This document shows, piece by piece, positions 1 to 8,454 of a stretch of 64,000 bases of DNA. The stretch comes from Alphaproteobacteria bacterium UBA2966 (GTDB lineage Bacteria; Pseudomonadota; Alphaproteobacteria; UBA2966). The notes under the pieces were generated by a model. It searched no databases, was not told where the DNA came from, and saw only the letters and a list, made by a program, of their open reading frames with translations. The position numbers and the translations under genes are program-made. The stretch is taken from positions 1 to 64,000 of the forward strand of contig DEBC01000107.1 of the NCBI GenBank assembly GCA_002348365.1. The letters are read 5' to 3'. Numbering within the stretch: position 1 is the first letter of the stretch; the number at the start of each line of letters is the position of its first letter.

Positions 1-129
1 ATGTCCAGCCCTCCGTTAGTTTAATAATAAAGTATATCGTTTAATGTTAAATCATTTTAAGAGAGGCGAGTGAGCTTTGCGTGAATAAATCACACACAGG
101 TGCCTTAGGTAGGGTTCCGTTGGTTGGTC

Positions 130-158
130 TGCCCCGCAACACGATCGTTCGCGGGGCA
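130..158. repeat. 8-bp inverted repeat (hairpin) in the leading intergenic stretch
   Basis: TGCCCCGC at 130-137 is exactly complementary to GCGGGGCA at 151-158 with a 13-base loop. No T-tract follows on either strand, so I do not call it a terminator, although it lies just past the 3' end of the decayed gene on the minus strand. Bases 1-60 before it are unusually A+T-rich for this window and hold no gene that I can recognise. Confidence 0.4.
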
Positions 159-198
159 AATTCAACAAATCGATATGCGAGATGGAGCGTTCGAGGGT

Positions 199-993
199 TC
201 AGAACTTACCGTTGTCGTTCTTGCATTGGCTTCGCGGCGGAATGGCCTCTATCGTATCCCAGTGTTCGACAATCTTGCCCTGGGAGACACGGAACAGATC
301 GCAGAAAGCAGAGTGGGTCTGATCGCGACTGCCTTCACTGACGCACAGGAAAAAAGCACCCTTCGGCCAACACCCTGTGAAGTCGATCATACCGGATCAG
401 AAGGTCCGAATCGGATCGAGCCTCCAGTACTTCCTACATGGGAGCGAGGCCATCCGCCATTTCGGGGTTGTGCTGGATGAACCCGTCGGCCATGAGATAG
501 TGCGCCATCTTTTCAAGCTGTCGTCCAATCAGGACCTCTTCGACGAGCGAGCGGGCAAGCCCCGGTTGGATTCTCTAAGGTCGGGGTCCGTCAACTCCGT
601 CGGACCGTCGACCATGCTATGGCCGGAAGGGTTGGGGCCGCGTCGCGGCTGGATATTGTCCCAATGTTCGACAGCATGCTCCCCCTCAAACCGGAAAACT
701 TCGAACCCGATCCTGCGCGTCGCGAAGTCATACTCTGTATGAGAGAAAACGAAATCGCCATCCGCAAAAGCACGGACGATATTGACGCGTGGATTGGTTT
801 TTGACAGGCGGCTGAACAGAGCGGCCAGACCCTCGCTGCCCTCTCGTGTCTGGGGATTGTGCTGAATGTATTTGCGCTCATCGACAACCGCCACGGACGC
901 CGGGTCACCGGTTTCGATCCCCTTCAGCAAGGCACGTATTCTGTCTTTTCTGATGGCGCCGATGTCCACATCCAAGTCCTTACGCGGGCTCAA
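199..993 (-). pseudogene. Decayed two-domain SnoaL-like (NTF2 fold) protein
   Basis: The first half reads as an open frame (529-993) with a SnoaL-like domain: a YIQHNPQ segment near residue 45 and a FEGEHAVEHWDNIQPR segment near 105. Downstream the homology continues only by changing frame. A shift at the G4 run (560-563) restores a second domain start with FIQHNPEMADG; a TAG at 434-436 then interrupts it; a further shift at the A6 run (350-355 on the plus strand) is needed to reach the family ending FRVSQGKIVEHWDTIE and NDNGKF, which stops at 199. The family is usually one protein of about 260 residues with two such domains, so this is one gene with two frameshifts and a stop. Function of the intact protein is unknown; the fold serves cyclases, isomerases and binding proteins. 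Confidence 0.75.
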
Positions 994-1035
994 CGAGAAC
1001 GTTGTTGGAATGCAGTCAGAACACCGCGGTGGCCG

Positions 1036-1644
1036 CTATTCGTCTCCCGCCGGCGCGTGCTTGCCGGGAACCCAACCACTCTCCGCCAGCGTGGAGAGGC
1101 CAAATTCCAGTGGCCGTGGCTCCAGATCCGTTGCCATCGTGTCGTTCCATCGGTTCAGCCAGCCGAACAGGCAAACCGCAGCGACCAGTTCCACGATCTG
1201 ATCATCGTCGAAGTGCTTGTGCAGGTTCTCCATATCCTCGTCAGAGACAGCATTAGGAGACACCCCCGCGCCCTGGGCCATGCGGAGCACGGCCCGTTCA
1301 GAATCCGAGAACAGATCGCTGGACTCGTAACTCCAGATGGCTGCAATTTTTTCGGATGACACACCGTCGACAGCCGTGGCCGATTCTGCCGTGTGCGCGG
1401 AACAGTACTGGCAGCCTGAGGAACGGCTCGCCATATAGGCCGCCATCCGCTTCAGTGGCAAAGGCACCTTACCGGGAACACCGATGACTTCACGCGCCAA
1501 GCGAGAAAACGCCCGAAGGATTCCGGGCGATCGACCCATTGTGAAGAAGCTGTTCGGAACGAAACCCAGCGCCTGCTCGGCGCGGCTGAAGATGTCCTCC
1601 AGCTCAGGCACATCCTCTCTTTTGATGGGGGTTACGCGGGCCAT
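1036..1644 (-). CDS. Carboxymuconolactone decarboxylase / AhpD-like protein
   Basis: A 202-residue protein of the AhpD-like superfamily. The redox motif is visible as CQYCSAHT (Cys78, Cys81, His84), the arrangement used by AhpD-type peroxidase adaptors, with the helical context around it (LKRMAAYMASRSSG). Family members reduce peroxides through the Cys pair or act as decarboxylases; the CxxC favours the redox role, but the substrate cannot be read from sequence. It is followed on the same strand by nothing in frame with it except the SnoaL relic, and preceded, 52 bp away, by the adenylate-forming enzyme, so the two may be cotranscribed. Length is usual for the group that lacks a separate N-terminal domain. 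Confidence 0.85.
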   Translation of the reverse strand: MARVTPIKREDVPELEDIFSRAEQALGFVPNSFFTMGRSPGILRAFSRLAREVIGVPGKVPLPLKRMAAYMASRSSGCQYCSAHTAESATAVDGVSSEKIAAIWSYESSDLFSDSERAVLRMAQGAGVSPNAVSDEDMENLHKHFDDDQIVELVAAVCLFGWLNRWNDTMATDLEPRPLEFGLSTLAESGWVPGKHAPAGDE

Positions 1645-1696
1645 GTTTGTTCTCCCTTAAGCAAAGACCGGGCGCGTCGGAACTCGACCGATACGG

Positions 1697-3307
1697 TCAT
1701 TCGCCCGCCAGCCTCATCAGGGCCTGACGGTCTATCTTGTTGTCGCTGATCCGGGGCAGCGCATCGATCTCGATAAAGCGGACCGGGATCTTGTATTCCG
1801 GAAAACCGGCTTCCCGCAATCGGTCGCTCAAGCTCTGGTCCTCCATCACCGAACCTTCCCGCATTTGAATGAAGGCGACCGGCACCTCACCGTAGGCCCG
1901 ATCCGGGCCCGCAACGACGGCGCACTCCACCACCTCTGGATCAGCGGACAGAGCCAATTCCACCTCGACAGGGAGGATCTTCAAACCGCTGCGGTTGATG
2001 ACAAACTTGAGGCGTCCCATGAGCGTCAGTCGCCCACTGTCGTCAATCACACCGATATCGCCGGTCGAATACCAGCCATCCTTCCAAACCTTCGCCGTTT
2101 CAGCCGGATCCATCCAATAGCCTGAGGAACCATATGGGCCCCGTGCCTTCAGCTCTCCGCTAGTTCCGGGTGGCAGTTCGTTGCCGTGCTCATCTTCAAT
2201 GCGAAGCTGCCCGGTGCGCAGGGGCCGACCGACAGAGCCGTCGAGGCGCACCGAGGCATCTTCCCGCACATCGGCATGGCCGAACCCCGTGCACTCCATG
2301 CTTCCTGACGCGACCACGACACGGCACCCCGTCCGCTCCTCAAAATCCCGGGCCATTCCCATATCGGGGGCACCAGTACCGATCCGAATAAAGCGCAGGT
2401 GACTCAGATCTCGGCTCTCCAGCGACTCCTCGACAAGCCGAGCCAGGATCACCGGGACGGTCGTGGCCGCGGTCAGCTTCAGCTTTTCCGCGCAGTCAAG
2501 GAGATCCGGTCCTCGATAGGATGGCGGAAAGGTGCAGGCACATGGGACCGATGCCGAGATCATCCACACGACCAGTCCCGCCGCCCCCGTCATCGGTGCA
2601 AATATCCCGATGTCATCAGCATCCGTGACATCCATGCGTTCGGCCAGGACAGCACCCATCAAGACCTGCGCCGCCTCCGGCCACTCGCAAAGCTTGGCCA
2701 ATCCACTGGTGCCGCTGGACATGGTGAGCAACGAGATCTCGTCGAACCTGAACTCGCGTTCAGATATCTGCACGGACGGATCCGAACCTGCGGGCCCATC
2801 CAACATGGCCGACCAATCGACCCACGTATCCCCACCACCATCGTCCAGGTCGACGCATTGTTGGATAGAGTCATCTTTCAGGGTCGCTTCGAGCCAGGCC
2901 CTGTCTTCCGTCTCCATGCGCGCCGGAGACATGACCACGAGGGCGGGGTCGATTCGCTCCCGCACGTATTCGAGCTCCCGCCGCCGCCATTGCATGGGCG
3001 CAAACGCCCCGATGATCCCGGCCTTCTTGAGTGCGATGCGAAGAACCACTTCCCGACTCGAGGACGGCATCTGGACGAGAGCCCTTGAATCCCTCTCAAG
3101 GCCCATAGACACCAAGGAGGCCGCGAGTCGGTCCGTAATCGCATCGAGTTCCGACCAACTATAGGTGTCGGCGGCATCGCGACAGGCGAGCGCTGTCGGT
3201 CGTTCTCGAGCATGTCGTCGGTAGCAATCGAGCGTTGTCTCTTCCGACCATACGCCGGCCGCAAGATTGGCTTGGATGTCCTCGGGAGAAAGAAGGCTCG
3301 GTTGCAT
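1697..3307 (-). CDS. Adenylate-forming AMP-dependent synthetase/ligase (acyl-CoA ligase-like)
   Basis: A 536-residue member of the ANL superfamily, which activates carboxylic acids as acyl-AMP and usually passes them to CoA. The phosphate-binding loop is LLTMSSGTSGLAK (about residues 203-215, variant of the usual SGTTGxPKG with Ala-Lys), the A8-hinge region is WYSTGDIGVIDDSGR (about 412), and the terminal catalytic lysine region is ISDNKIDRQAL near the C terminus. The P-loop lacks the usual Pro before Lys and the following Gly, so the substrate class cannot be assigned. It lies upstream of the AhpD-like gene on the same strand and its start is 177 bp from the tRNA gene. Similar stand-alone ligases activate fatty or aromatic acids. 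Confidence 0.85.
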   Translation of the reverse strand: MQPSLLSPEDIQANLAAGVWSEETTLDCYRRHARERPTALACRDAADTYSWSELDAITDRLAASLVSMGLERDSRALVQMPSSSREVVLRIALKKAGIIGAFAPMQWRRRELEYVRERIDPALVVMSPARMETEDRAWLEATLKDDSIQQCVDLDDGGGDTWVDWSAMLDGPAGSDPSVQISEREFRFDEISLLTMSSGTSGLAKLCEWPEAAQVLMGAVLAERMDVTDADDIGIFAPMTGAAGLVVWMISASVPCACTFPPSYRGPDLLDCAEKLKLTAATTVPVILARLVEESLESRDLSHLRFIRIGTGAPDMGMARDFEERTGCRVVVASGSMECTGFGHADVREDASVRLDGSVGRPLRTGQLRIEDEHGNELPPGTSGELKARGPYGSSGYWMDPAETAKVWKDGWYSTGDIGVIDDSGRLTLMGRLKFVINRSGLKILPVEVELALSADPEVVECAVVAGPDRAYGEVPVAFIQMREGSVMEDQSLSDRLREAGFPEYKIPVRFIEIDALPRISDNKIDRQALMRLAGE

Positions 3308-3484
3308 AAGCGGATTTCCTGCACCAGCTCTCAGGTTGGCCCAACCACGCTATGGGCGTTGATAAAACGGTCAGATGTCTGCTGTTGGCTGATCGCGGAC
3401 GCTGTCGGGACCGCCGCACAATGTCCGCCATTGTTCCGCCAGCAGTCAAATCAGACCTCTCCCATAGATATCAGGAAGTAGGAG

Positions 3485-3560
3485 TGGTGGAGCCGAGGGG
3501 AATCGAACCCCTGACCTCGACATTGCGAACGTCGCGCTCTCCCAACTGAGCTACGGCCCC
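3485..3560 (-). tRNA. tRNA-Ala (anticodon CGC)
   Basis: On the minus strand a full cloverleaf folds: acceptor GGGGCCG pairs with CGGCTCC, the D arm is GCTC/GAGC, the anticodon stem CGACG/TGTCG carries the loop TTCGCAA, and the T arm is AGGGG/CCCCT around TTCGATT. The anticodon is CGC, reading GCG alanine codons. The third acceptor pair is G3-U70, the main identity element for alanyl-tRNA synthetase, which confirms the assignment. The 3' CCA is encoded in the DNA at 3485-3487. Confidence 0.97.
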
Positions 3561-3601
3561 ACACTGGATCCCGCCACGTGAAACCTGCGGGAATCGCGGC
3601 G

Positions 3602-3630
3602 ATAATGGGTTTGCTCGGAATGGGTGTCAA
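3602..3630 (-). promoter_or_regulatory. Sigma-70-type promoter for tRNA-Ala
   Basis: Read on the minus strand, TTGACA (complement of 3625-3630) is followed after exactly 17 bases by CATTAT (complement of 3602-3607), a good -35/-10 pair. The expected start of transcription is about 30 bases before the first base of the tRNA at 3560, the usual length of a tRNA leader. Confidence 0.7.
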
Positions 3631-3715
3631 GATAGCCTGCGGATGGCTTGGTTCCGCGCCCCGTGGTGCTATAGTTTAGGTCAAATACCGAGGCGCAAAG
3701 GCCCGGAGCCAGTAA

Positions 3716-4009
3716 ATGTATTCGCTTCTTCAACTCATCAGCACCGTCATCACGCTCTACATATGGGCGCTCATCATCTCAGCAGTCCTGAGCTGGCTCG
3801 TCGCGTTCAACGTGATCAACACGCAGAACAAGTTCGTCTACATGGTGGGCGACTTCCTCTACCGAATCACCGAACCGGCGTTGCGCCCAATCCGCAGGTT
3901 CATTCCACTGCTCGGTGGGATCGATATCTCACCGGTGGTACTGATCCTCGCCCTGATCTTCGTGCGCAACCTGATGTTCGAAATCTTCATCGGCCAGGGC
4001 GGCTTCTAA
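3716..4009 (+). CDS. YggT family membrane protein
   Basis: A 97-residue integral membrane protein. Two hydrophobic segments are clear, about residues 4-28 (LISTVITLYIWALIISAVLS) and 72-93, separated by the family's hallmark amphipathic stretch ending RITEPALRPIRRFIP. YggT proteins are found near cell division and osmotic functions in many bacteria, but their biochemical role is not settled. The start is supported by a GGAG 9 bases upstream. It is 143 bp ahead of folD on the same strand, a frequent arrangement in alphaproteobacteria. Confidence 0.9.
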   Translation: MYSLLQLISTVITLYIWALIISAVLSWLVAFNVINTQNKFVYMVGDFLYRITEPALRPIRRFIPLLGGIDISPVVLILALIFVRNLMFEIFIGQGGF

Positions 4010-4152
4010 GAAACCGCTGGCACCGGCAAGAGACATCTTCACGAAATCTCCGGACGGTCTTCTCGTCGCCGTCTCTCTGGTTCACCGAGAACCGTCCCGC
4101 CTGTTGAGCACACTCCAGGGATGGGTTAAGCAGCACGTAGAAGGAGACTGAA

Positions 4153-5052
4153 ATGGCAAACTCTGGGACGGCCAAGATCATCGACGGCAAAGCTTTTGCC
4201 GCGGGACTCCGTGAGAAGGTTGCGAAACAGGTCGCGAAACTGAAGGCCGACCACAACGTAACGCCCGGTCTCGCAGTGGTGCTCGTGGGCGAGAATCCGG
4301 CGAGTCAGGTCTATACGCGCAACAAATCGAAGCAAACCGTCGAATCCGGCATGGAGTCCTTCAAATTCGACATGCCCGCAGACACCAGCCAGGAGACCTT
4401 GCTGGGGAAGGTCGCAGAACTCAATGCCGACGCCAGGGTCAACGGCATTCTGGTCCAGCTGCCGCTGCCCGATCAGATCGAAGAGCACGCCGTCGTCAAC
4501 GCCATCGATCCGGCCAAGGACGTCGACGGCTTCCATGTCATCAACACAGGTTTGCTGGCAACCGGCCAGGATGCGCTCGTGCCGTGCACGCCACTGGGCT
4601 GCCTGATGATGCTCAAGGATGAACTGGGTGACCTGCAAGGGCAGAAGGCGCTCGTGCTGGGCCGCTCCAACATCGTGGGCAAGCCCATGGCAATGCTGCT
4701 CATCAAGGAGAGCTGCACCGTCACAGTGGCCCATTCGCGCACCCGGGACCTGCCGGCGGAAGCGCGGGAAGCCGATATCCTCGTGGCCGCCGTGGGGCGC
4801 CCGCAGATGGTCAAAGGCGACTGGATCAAGCCCGGCGCGACAGTCATCGATGTCGGGATCAACCGGGTCCCGGCCGAGGAAGAGGGCAAAACCCGCCTGG
4901 TCGGCGATGTCGATTTCGACGAAGCCGTGAACGTGGCGGGTGCCATCACGCCGGTGCCCGGCGGGGTCGGACCGATGACCATTGCCTGTCTGCTGCACAA
5001 CACGGTAACGGCATGCTGCCGCCAGAACGGGATCGACGTTCCCGAAGCCTAG
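4153..5052 (+). CDS. folD: Bifunctional methylenetetrahydrofolate dehydrogenase / methenyltetrahydrofolate cyclohydrolase
   Basis: FolD interconverts 5,10-methylene-, methenyl- and 10-formyl-tetrahydrofolate in the cytosol, feeding purine and formyl-methionine synthesis with NADP as cofactor. The 299-residue length is normal. Family signatures are visible: the catalytic Lys region SQVYTRNKSKQ (about 50-60), the QLPLPDQ motif (about 110), DVDGFH (about 130), the Rossmann segment LGRSNIVGKPMA (about 172), and the C-terminal TPVPGGVGPMT. A strong ribosome binding site (AAGGAG) sits seven bases before the ATG. It follows yggT and precedes a broken dehydrogenase gene. Confidence 0.97.
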   Translation: MANSGTAKIIDGKAFAAGLREKVAKQVAKLKADHNVTPGLAVVLVGENPASQVYTRNKSKQTVESGMESFKFDMPADTSQETLLGKVAELNADARVNGILVQLPLPDQIEEHAVVNAIDPAKDVDGFHVINTGLLATGQDALVPCTPLGCLMMLKDELGDLQGQKALVLGRSNIVGKPMAMLLIKESCTVTVAHSRTRDLPAEAREADILVAAVGRPQMVKGDWIKPGATVIDVGINRVPAEEEGKTRLVGDVDFDEAVNVAGAITPVPGGVGPMTIACLLHNTVTACCRQNGIDVPEA

Positions 5053-5126
5053 GGTGTTTTCCGGTCACACGGGGACAGTACTGATTCTCAAGCGATGTGG
5101 TGATCCACCAGAAAGGCACTGAAGCG

Positions 5127-6024
5127 ATGACGCAGGAATCGATCGGGTTCATCGGCTTGGGCAACATCGGCATGCCCATGGCCGACCATATCGCGGGAGC
5201 GGGCTTCGATATCATGGTCCACGATATCGCGGACACAACGTCGAACTCATTCTACGCGGAAAGAGCTCCCCAAGATGCCGGCGGCGGCGGATCCGCCGCC
5301 GAAGTTGCCCAACAATCGAGCGCCATTTTCCTCAGCCTACCGACCCCCGGTGCCGTTACCGCCGTAGCCGATGAAATCGCCGAAAGTGGTGCCGGCACGG
5401 ACCGGATTGTGGTCAACACGTCGACTGTCGATCCGGAGACCGTCGTCGCAGCCCACGAGCGACTCGCGGCACAGGGGATCCGTTACGTCGATGCGCCCAT
5501 TTCCGGCGGTGTCATGCGCGCGCGAGGGCACACTGACCGTCATCTACTCCGGCGACGACGCGTCGTTCATCCGCCTGGAACCGGCATTCAAGGCCATTTC
5601 GGAACACATCTTTCGAGTGAGCGATGTGCCCGGTCATGCACAGCGCTTGAAACTGCTCAACAATTACATCGCCGGCTGCACGATGGTCGCCAACAGTGAA
5701 GCACTGGCCTACGGCGCCGCGAGCGGCCTCGACATGAAAACCATGCTTGACGTGATCAACGTCTCGTCCGGGCAGAATTTCATGTTCACGAACTGGTTTT
5801 CCAGATGCCTGCTGTCAGAGGAGTACGAAAGCTGGTCGGCGGCCGAGATCATCGCCAAGGATGTCTCCCTGTTCGTCAAGTCCGCCGCCACTGAAGGCCG
5901 CAGTCACCATGTCGCACAGGCAACACATGAAGTCCTGGGCGCCTTTTCCGCCGAGGACCCGAAACGTGATCAGATGTATCTTTACGAATACGTCCGCGAT
6001 GGAAAGTTTTCGGCGACGGACTGA
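5127..6024 (+). pseudogene. Frameshifted 3-hydroxyisobutyrate dehydrogenase-type oxidoreductase
   Basis: The N-terminal half (from ATG 5127) has the NAD-binding motif GFIGLGNIGMPMA and the substrate-site motif YVDAPISGGVM; after that the frame runs into unrelated sequence. The +1-shifted frame picks up exactly where the family should continue (AREGTLTVIYSGDD), then the catalytic lysine region RLKLLNNYIAG, and ends at 6024. The shift falls in an alternating GC run (5516-5524), a likely slippage site or a read error. If corrected, the protein would be about 298 residues, normal for the beta-hydroxyacid dehydrogenase family. An intact relative lies at 60345-61211. The ribosome binding site GAAAGG precedes 5127; an upstream ATG at 5097 is less likely. 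Confidence 0.8.
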
Positions 6025-6050
6025 GTTCGCCGCAAGAGCAGGTGCCCAGG

Positions 6051-6719
6051 ATGTGTGGCCGCTATACCCAGTATGCGACGTGGGATGAACTCGTTGCCTA
6101 TTTCGACATGATCCCGACGCAGGCTCCAAACCTGAAGGCCCGATACAATGTCGCACCGACCCAGGACGCACCGGTGGTTCGTCTGGGTACGTCCGGGCGC
6201 AAATTGTCATCGATACGCTGGAGCCTGGTTCCTTCTTGGTCCAAGGAACCACGGTCCAAGTACAATTTGATCAATGCCCGACTCGAGTCAGCGTCGGAGA
6301 AACCATCCTTCCGAAGCGCGTTCAAATCACGCCGTTGTCTCGTCCCTGCAGACGGCTGGTACGAATGGAAGACCGAGGAAGACGGGAAGCAGCCGTATTA
6401 CATCCAGCCGGAAGAGGAAAGGCTGTTCGCCTTTGCCGGCATCTGGGAGCGCTGGGATGGTGCTGAGGGTGCCTTCGATTCCTTCGCTATCCTGACGACC
6501 GAAGCTTTGGAGCCGCTGCAGTTGATACACCATCGCATGCCGGTCGTGATCACAGATCGTGACCGGTTTGGGGCCTGGATCGACCCCGAAACACCTCAGG
6601 GCGATCTCCACGGTCTCCTGGACATGTCCGACATCACGTTCAAGCATGTCGCCGTGAACCGTGCCGTCAATAATGCGCGGCACGATGCGCCCGACTGCAT
6701 CGAGCCTCTGGCCGCCTGA
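6051..6719 (+). CDS. SOS response-associated peptidase-fold protein (SRAP, YedK/HMCES type)
   Basis: SRAP proteins crosslink covalently to abasic sites in single-stranded DNA through the N-terminal cysteine, shielding the lesion. The start is fixed by this chemistry: initiation at ATG 6051 gives MCGRYT, exposing Cys2 after Met removal, whereas the GTG at 6042 would bury it. Other active-site residues are present: Asn in LINARLES (about 77), Glu in DGWYEWK (about 105) and His in LIHHRMP (about 160). At 222 residues it has normal length. It lies 26 bp after the frameshifted dehydrogenase on the same strand and is convergent with argG. No LexA box was recognised upstream. Confidence 0.93.
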   Translation: MCGRYTQYATWDELVAYFDMIPTQAPNLKARYNVAPTQDAPVVRLGTSGRKLSSIRWSLVPSWSKEPRSKYNLINARLESASEKPSFRSAFKSRRCLVPADGWYEWKTEEDGKQPYYIQPEEERLFAFAGIWERWDGAEGAFDSFAILTTEALEPLQLIHHRMPVVITDRDRFGAWIDPETPQGDLHGLLDMSDITFKHVAVNRAVNNARHDAPDCIEPLAA

Positions 6720-6747
6720 CAGTCGAGGAGCGGCCAGCCGATTGGCG

Positions 6748-7953
6748 CTATCCGCGCTTGTTGAGAAGGCGAAGGCGGAGCGCGTTGAGCTTGATGAAAC
6801 CCTCCGCATCGCGCATGTCATAAACCTCGTCGTCCTCGAAGGTGACATGATCGAGCGAATACAGCGATTCGGCTGACTCTCGCCCCACCACTGTCGCGTT
6901 GCCTTTGTAGAGCTTCACGCGCACTGTGCCGGACACGTGCTCCTGGCTCTTGTCAATGGCGGCCTGCAGCATCTCGCGCTCGGGCGAGAACCAGAATCCA
7001 TTGTAAATGAGCTCGGCATAGCGCGGCATGAGTTCATCCTTGAGGTGGGCGGCACCACGGTCGAGCGTAATGCTTTCCATGCCTCGATGCGCTGCCAGCA
7101 GGATGGTGCCGCCGGGCGTTTCGTAGATCCCGCGATTCTTCATGCCGACAAAACGGTTCTCCACGAGATCGAGACGGCCGATGCCGTTGGCGCCACCGAG
7201 CTCGTTCAGCCTGGTGAGCAGGCCCGCCGGCGACAGCCGCTCGCCGTCGATGGCGACAGCATCGCCGCGTTCGAATTCAACCGAGATAATCGTAGGCTGA
7301 TCCGGTGCGTCCTCAGGCGACACGGTGATCGTGTGGACGTATTCCTCGGCCTCAATGGCCGGGTCCTCCAATGCTTTTCCTTCGGAACTGATATGGAGCA
7401 GGTTGGCGTCTTGTGAAAACGGTGCCTCGCCCCGGCGATCGCGTGGGATCGGTATCTGATTCCGTTCCGCATAGTCGATCAGGACGGTACGTGACGTCAG
7501 ATCCCATTCGCGCCACGGTGAGATGACCCGAATGTCCGGCTCCAGCGCGTAATAGGACAGCTCGAACCGCACCTGGTCATTGCCCTTGCCCGTTGCACCG
7601 TGTGCCACCGCATCCGCCCCTGTTTCGCGCGCGATCTCGATCTGCCGCTTGGCGATCAAAGGCCGGGCGATCGACGTGCCCAGAAGGTACAGCCCTTCGT
7701 AAAGTGCGTTGGCCCTGAACATGGGAAAGACGAAATCGCGTACGAATTCCTCACGAAGATCTTCGATGAATATCTCCTTCACTCCGAGCATCTCAGCCTT
7801 GGCCCGCGCCTCCTCGAGTTCATCACCCTGGCCAATGTCGGCTGTGAAGGTGACGACCTCACATTCGTAGGTCTCTTGCAGCCATTTGAGGATTACGGAG
7901 GTATCGAGCCCGCCCGAATAGGCGAGGACGACTTTTTTGACGTCAGAGGTCAT
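6748..7953 (-). CDS. argG: Argininosuccinate synthase
   Basis: ArgG condenses citrulline and aspartate with ATP to argininosuccinate in arginine biosynthesis. The 401-residue protein begins MTSDVKKVVLAYSGGLDTS, the ATP-pyrophosphatase loop SGGLDTS being diagnostic; further family blocks include GATGKGNDQVRFE (about 115), the substrate-binding region around SPWREW, and ENRFVGMKNRGIYETPGG. A GGGAGA ribosome binding site precedes the ATG. It is monocistronic by appearance, convergent with the SRAP gene; argH is not in the window. Confidence 0.97.
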   Translation of the reverse strand: MTSDVKKVVLAYSGGLDTSVILKWLQETYECEVVTFTADIGQGDELEEARAKAEMLGVKEIFIEDLREEFVRDFVFPMFRANALYEGLYLLGTSIARPLIAKRQIEIARETGADAVAHGATGKGNDQVRFELSYYALEPDIRVISPWREWDLTSRTVLIDYAERNQIPIPRDRRGEAPFSQDANLLHISSEGKALEDPAIEAEEYVHTITVSPEDAPDQPTIISVEFERGDAVAIDGERLSPAGLLTRLNELGGANGIGRLDLVENRFVGMKNRGIYETPGGTILLAAHRGMESITLDRGAAHLKDELMPRYAELIYNGFWFSPEREMLQAAIDKSQEHVSGTVRVKLYKGNATVVGRESAESLYSLDHVTFEDDEVYDMRDAEGFIKLNALRLRLLNKRG

Positions 7954-8040
7954 GGAATTCTCCCGCGCTGGCCGGGGGACTTACGCCCTGGAGCCGGATT
8001 TGTCTAGACAGAAGAGGAATTCCTCCACTTGAATAGTCGA

Positions 8041-8427
8041 TCAGGAGAACAGTTGGCGCAAAATTCCCAGCGCCGCGACGCCGATCACGAGATTGGTCAG
8101 TCCGGTGCCACCGGCCCGGGCCGGCACAACATCCTGCTCGCCAATCAATCCGATCACATGAACGATTCGAGCGACAACCAGAGTAAGCCCAAGACCGTGC
8201 AGGAACACCGGTTCCACACCCGTGAGTTCGAGAACCAGGAGAAGGACGAGCGCCAGAGGGACATACTCGGCAAAATTGCCGTGAATTCGGATGAGGCGCC
8301 GCAGTCGGGGCTCATCGCCGTCACCGTACCCGACTTTGTACTTGCCGCGGCCCAAGGCGACGCTCACGCTCAACACCGTCATCGCCAGTCCGAATATCGC
8401 GGCATAGAGCGCTGAGATGGCGATCAT
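8041..8427 (-). CDS. MAPEG family membrane protein
   Basis: A 128-residue protein with four predicted membrane segments (about 3-25, 55-75, 78-95 and 108-126). The family hallmark of the eicosanoid/glutathione membrane proteins is seen in RIHGNFAEYVPLALVLL and the following GLGLTLVVARIVHV. In bacteria these are often uncharacterised or have membrane glutathione transferase activity. It lies 27 bp downstream of rlmN on the same strand and may share its transcript. Glutathione-linked function is plausible here because two soluble GST genes are encoded elsewhere in the window, but no direct link is shown. Confidence 0.88.
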   Translation of the reverse strand: MIAISALYAAIFGLAMTVLSVSVALGRGKYKVGYGDGDEPRLRRLIRIHGNFAEYVPLALVLLLVLELTGVEPVFLHGLGLTLVVARIVHVIGLIGEQDVVPARAGGTGLTNLVIGVAALGILRQLFS

Positions 8428-8454
8428 CGAGACCCTACTCCGGTCGTAAGCGAG

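Noticed and set aside
130..158. Hairpin as a terminator of the minus-strand pseudogene
   Set aside because: No T-tract follows the stem on the minus strand.
4126..4998. 290-codon frame antisense to folD
   Set aside because: No homology, no ribosome binding site of note, and folD is unambiguous.
6042..6050. GTG start for the SRAP gene
   Set aside because: The active-site Cys must be residue 2, which only ATG 6051 provides.
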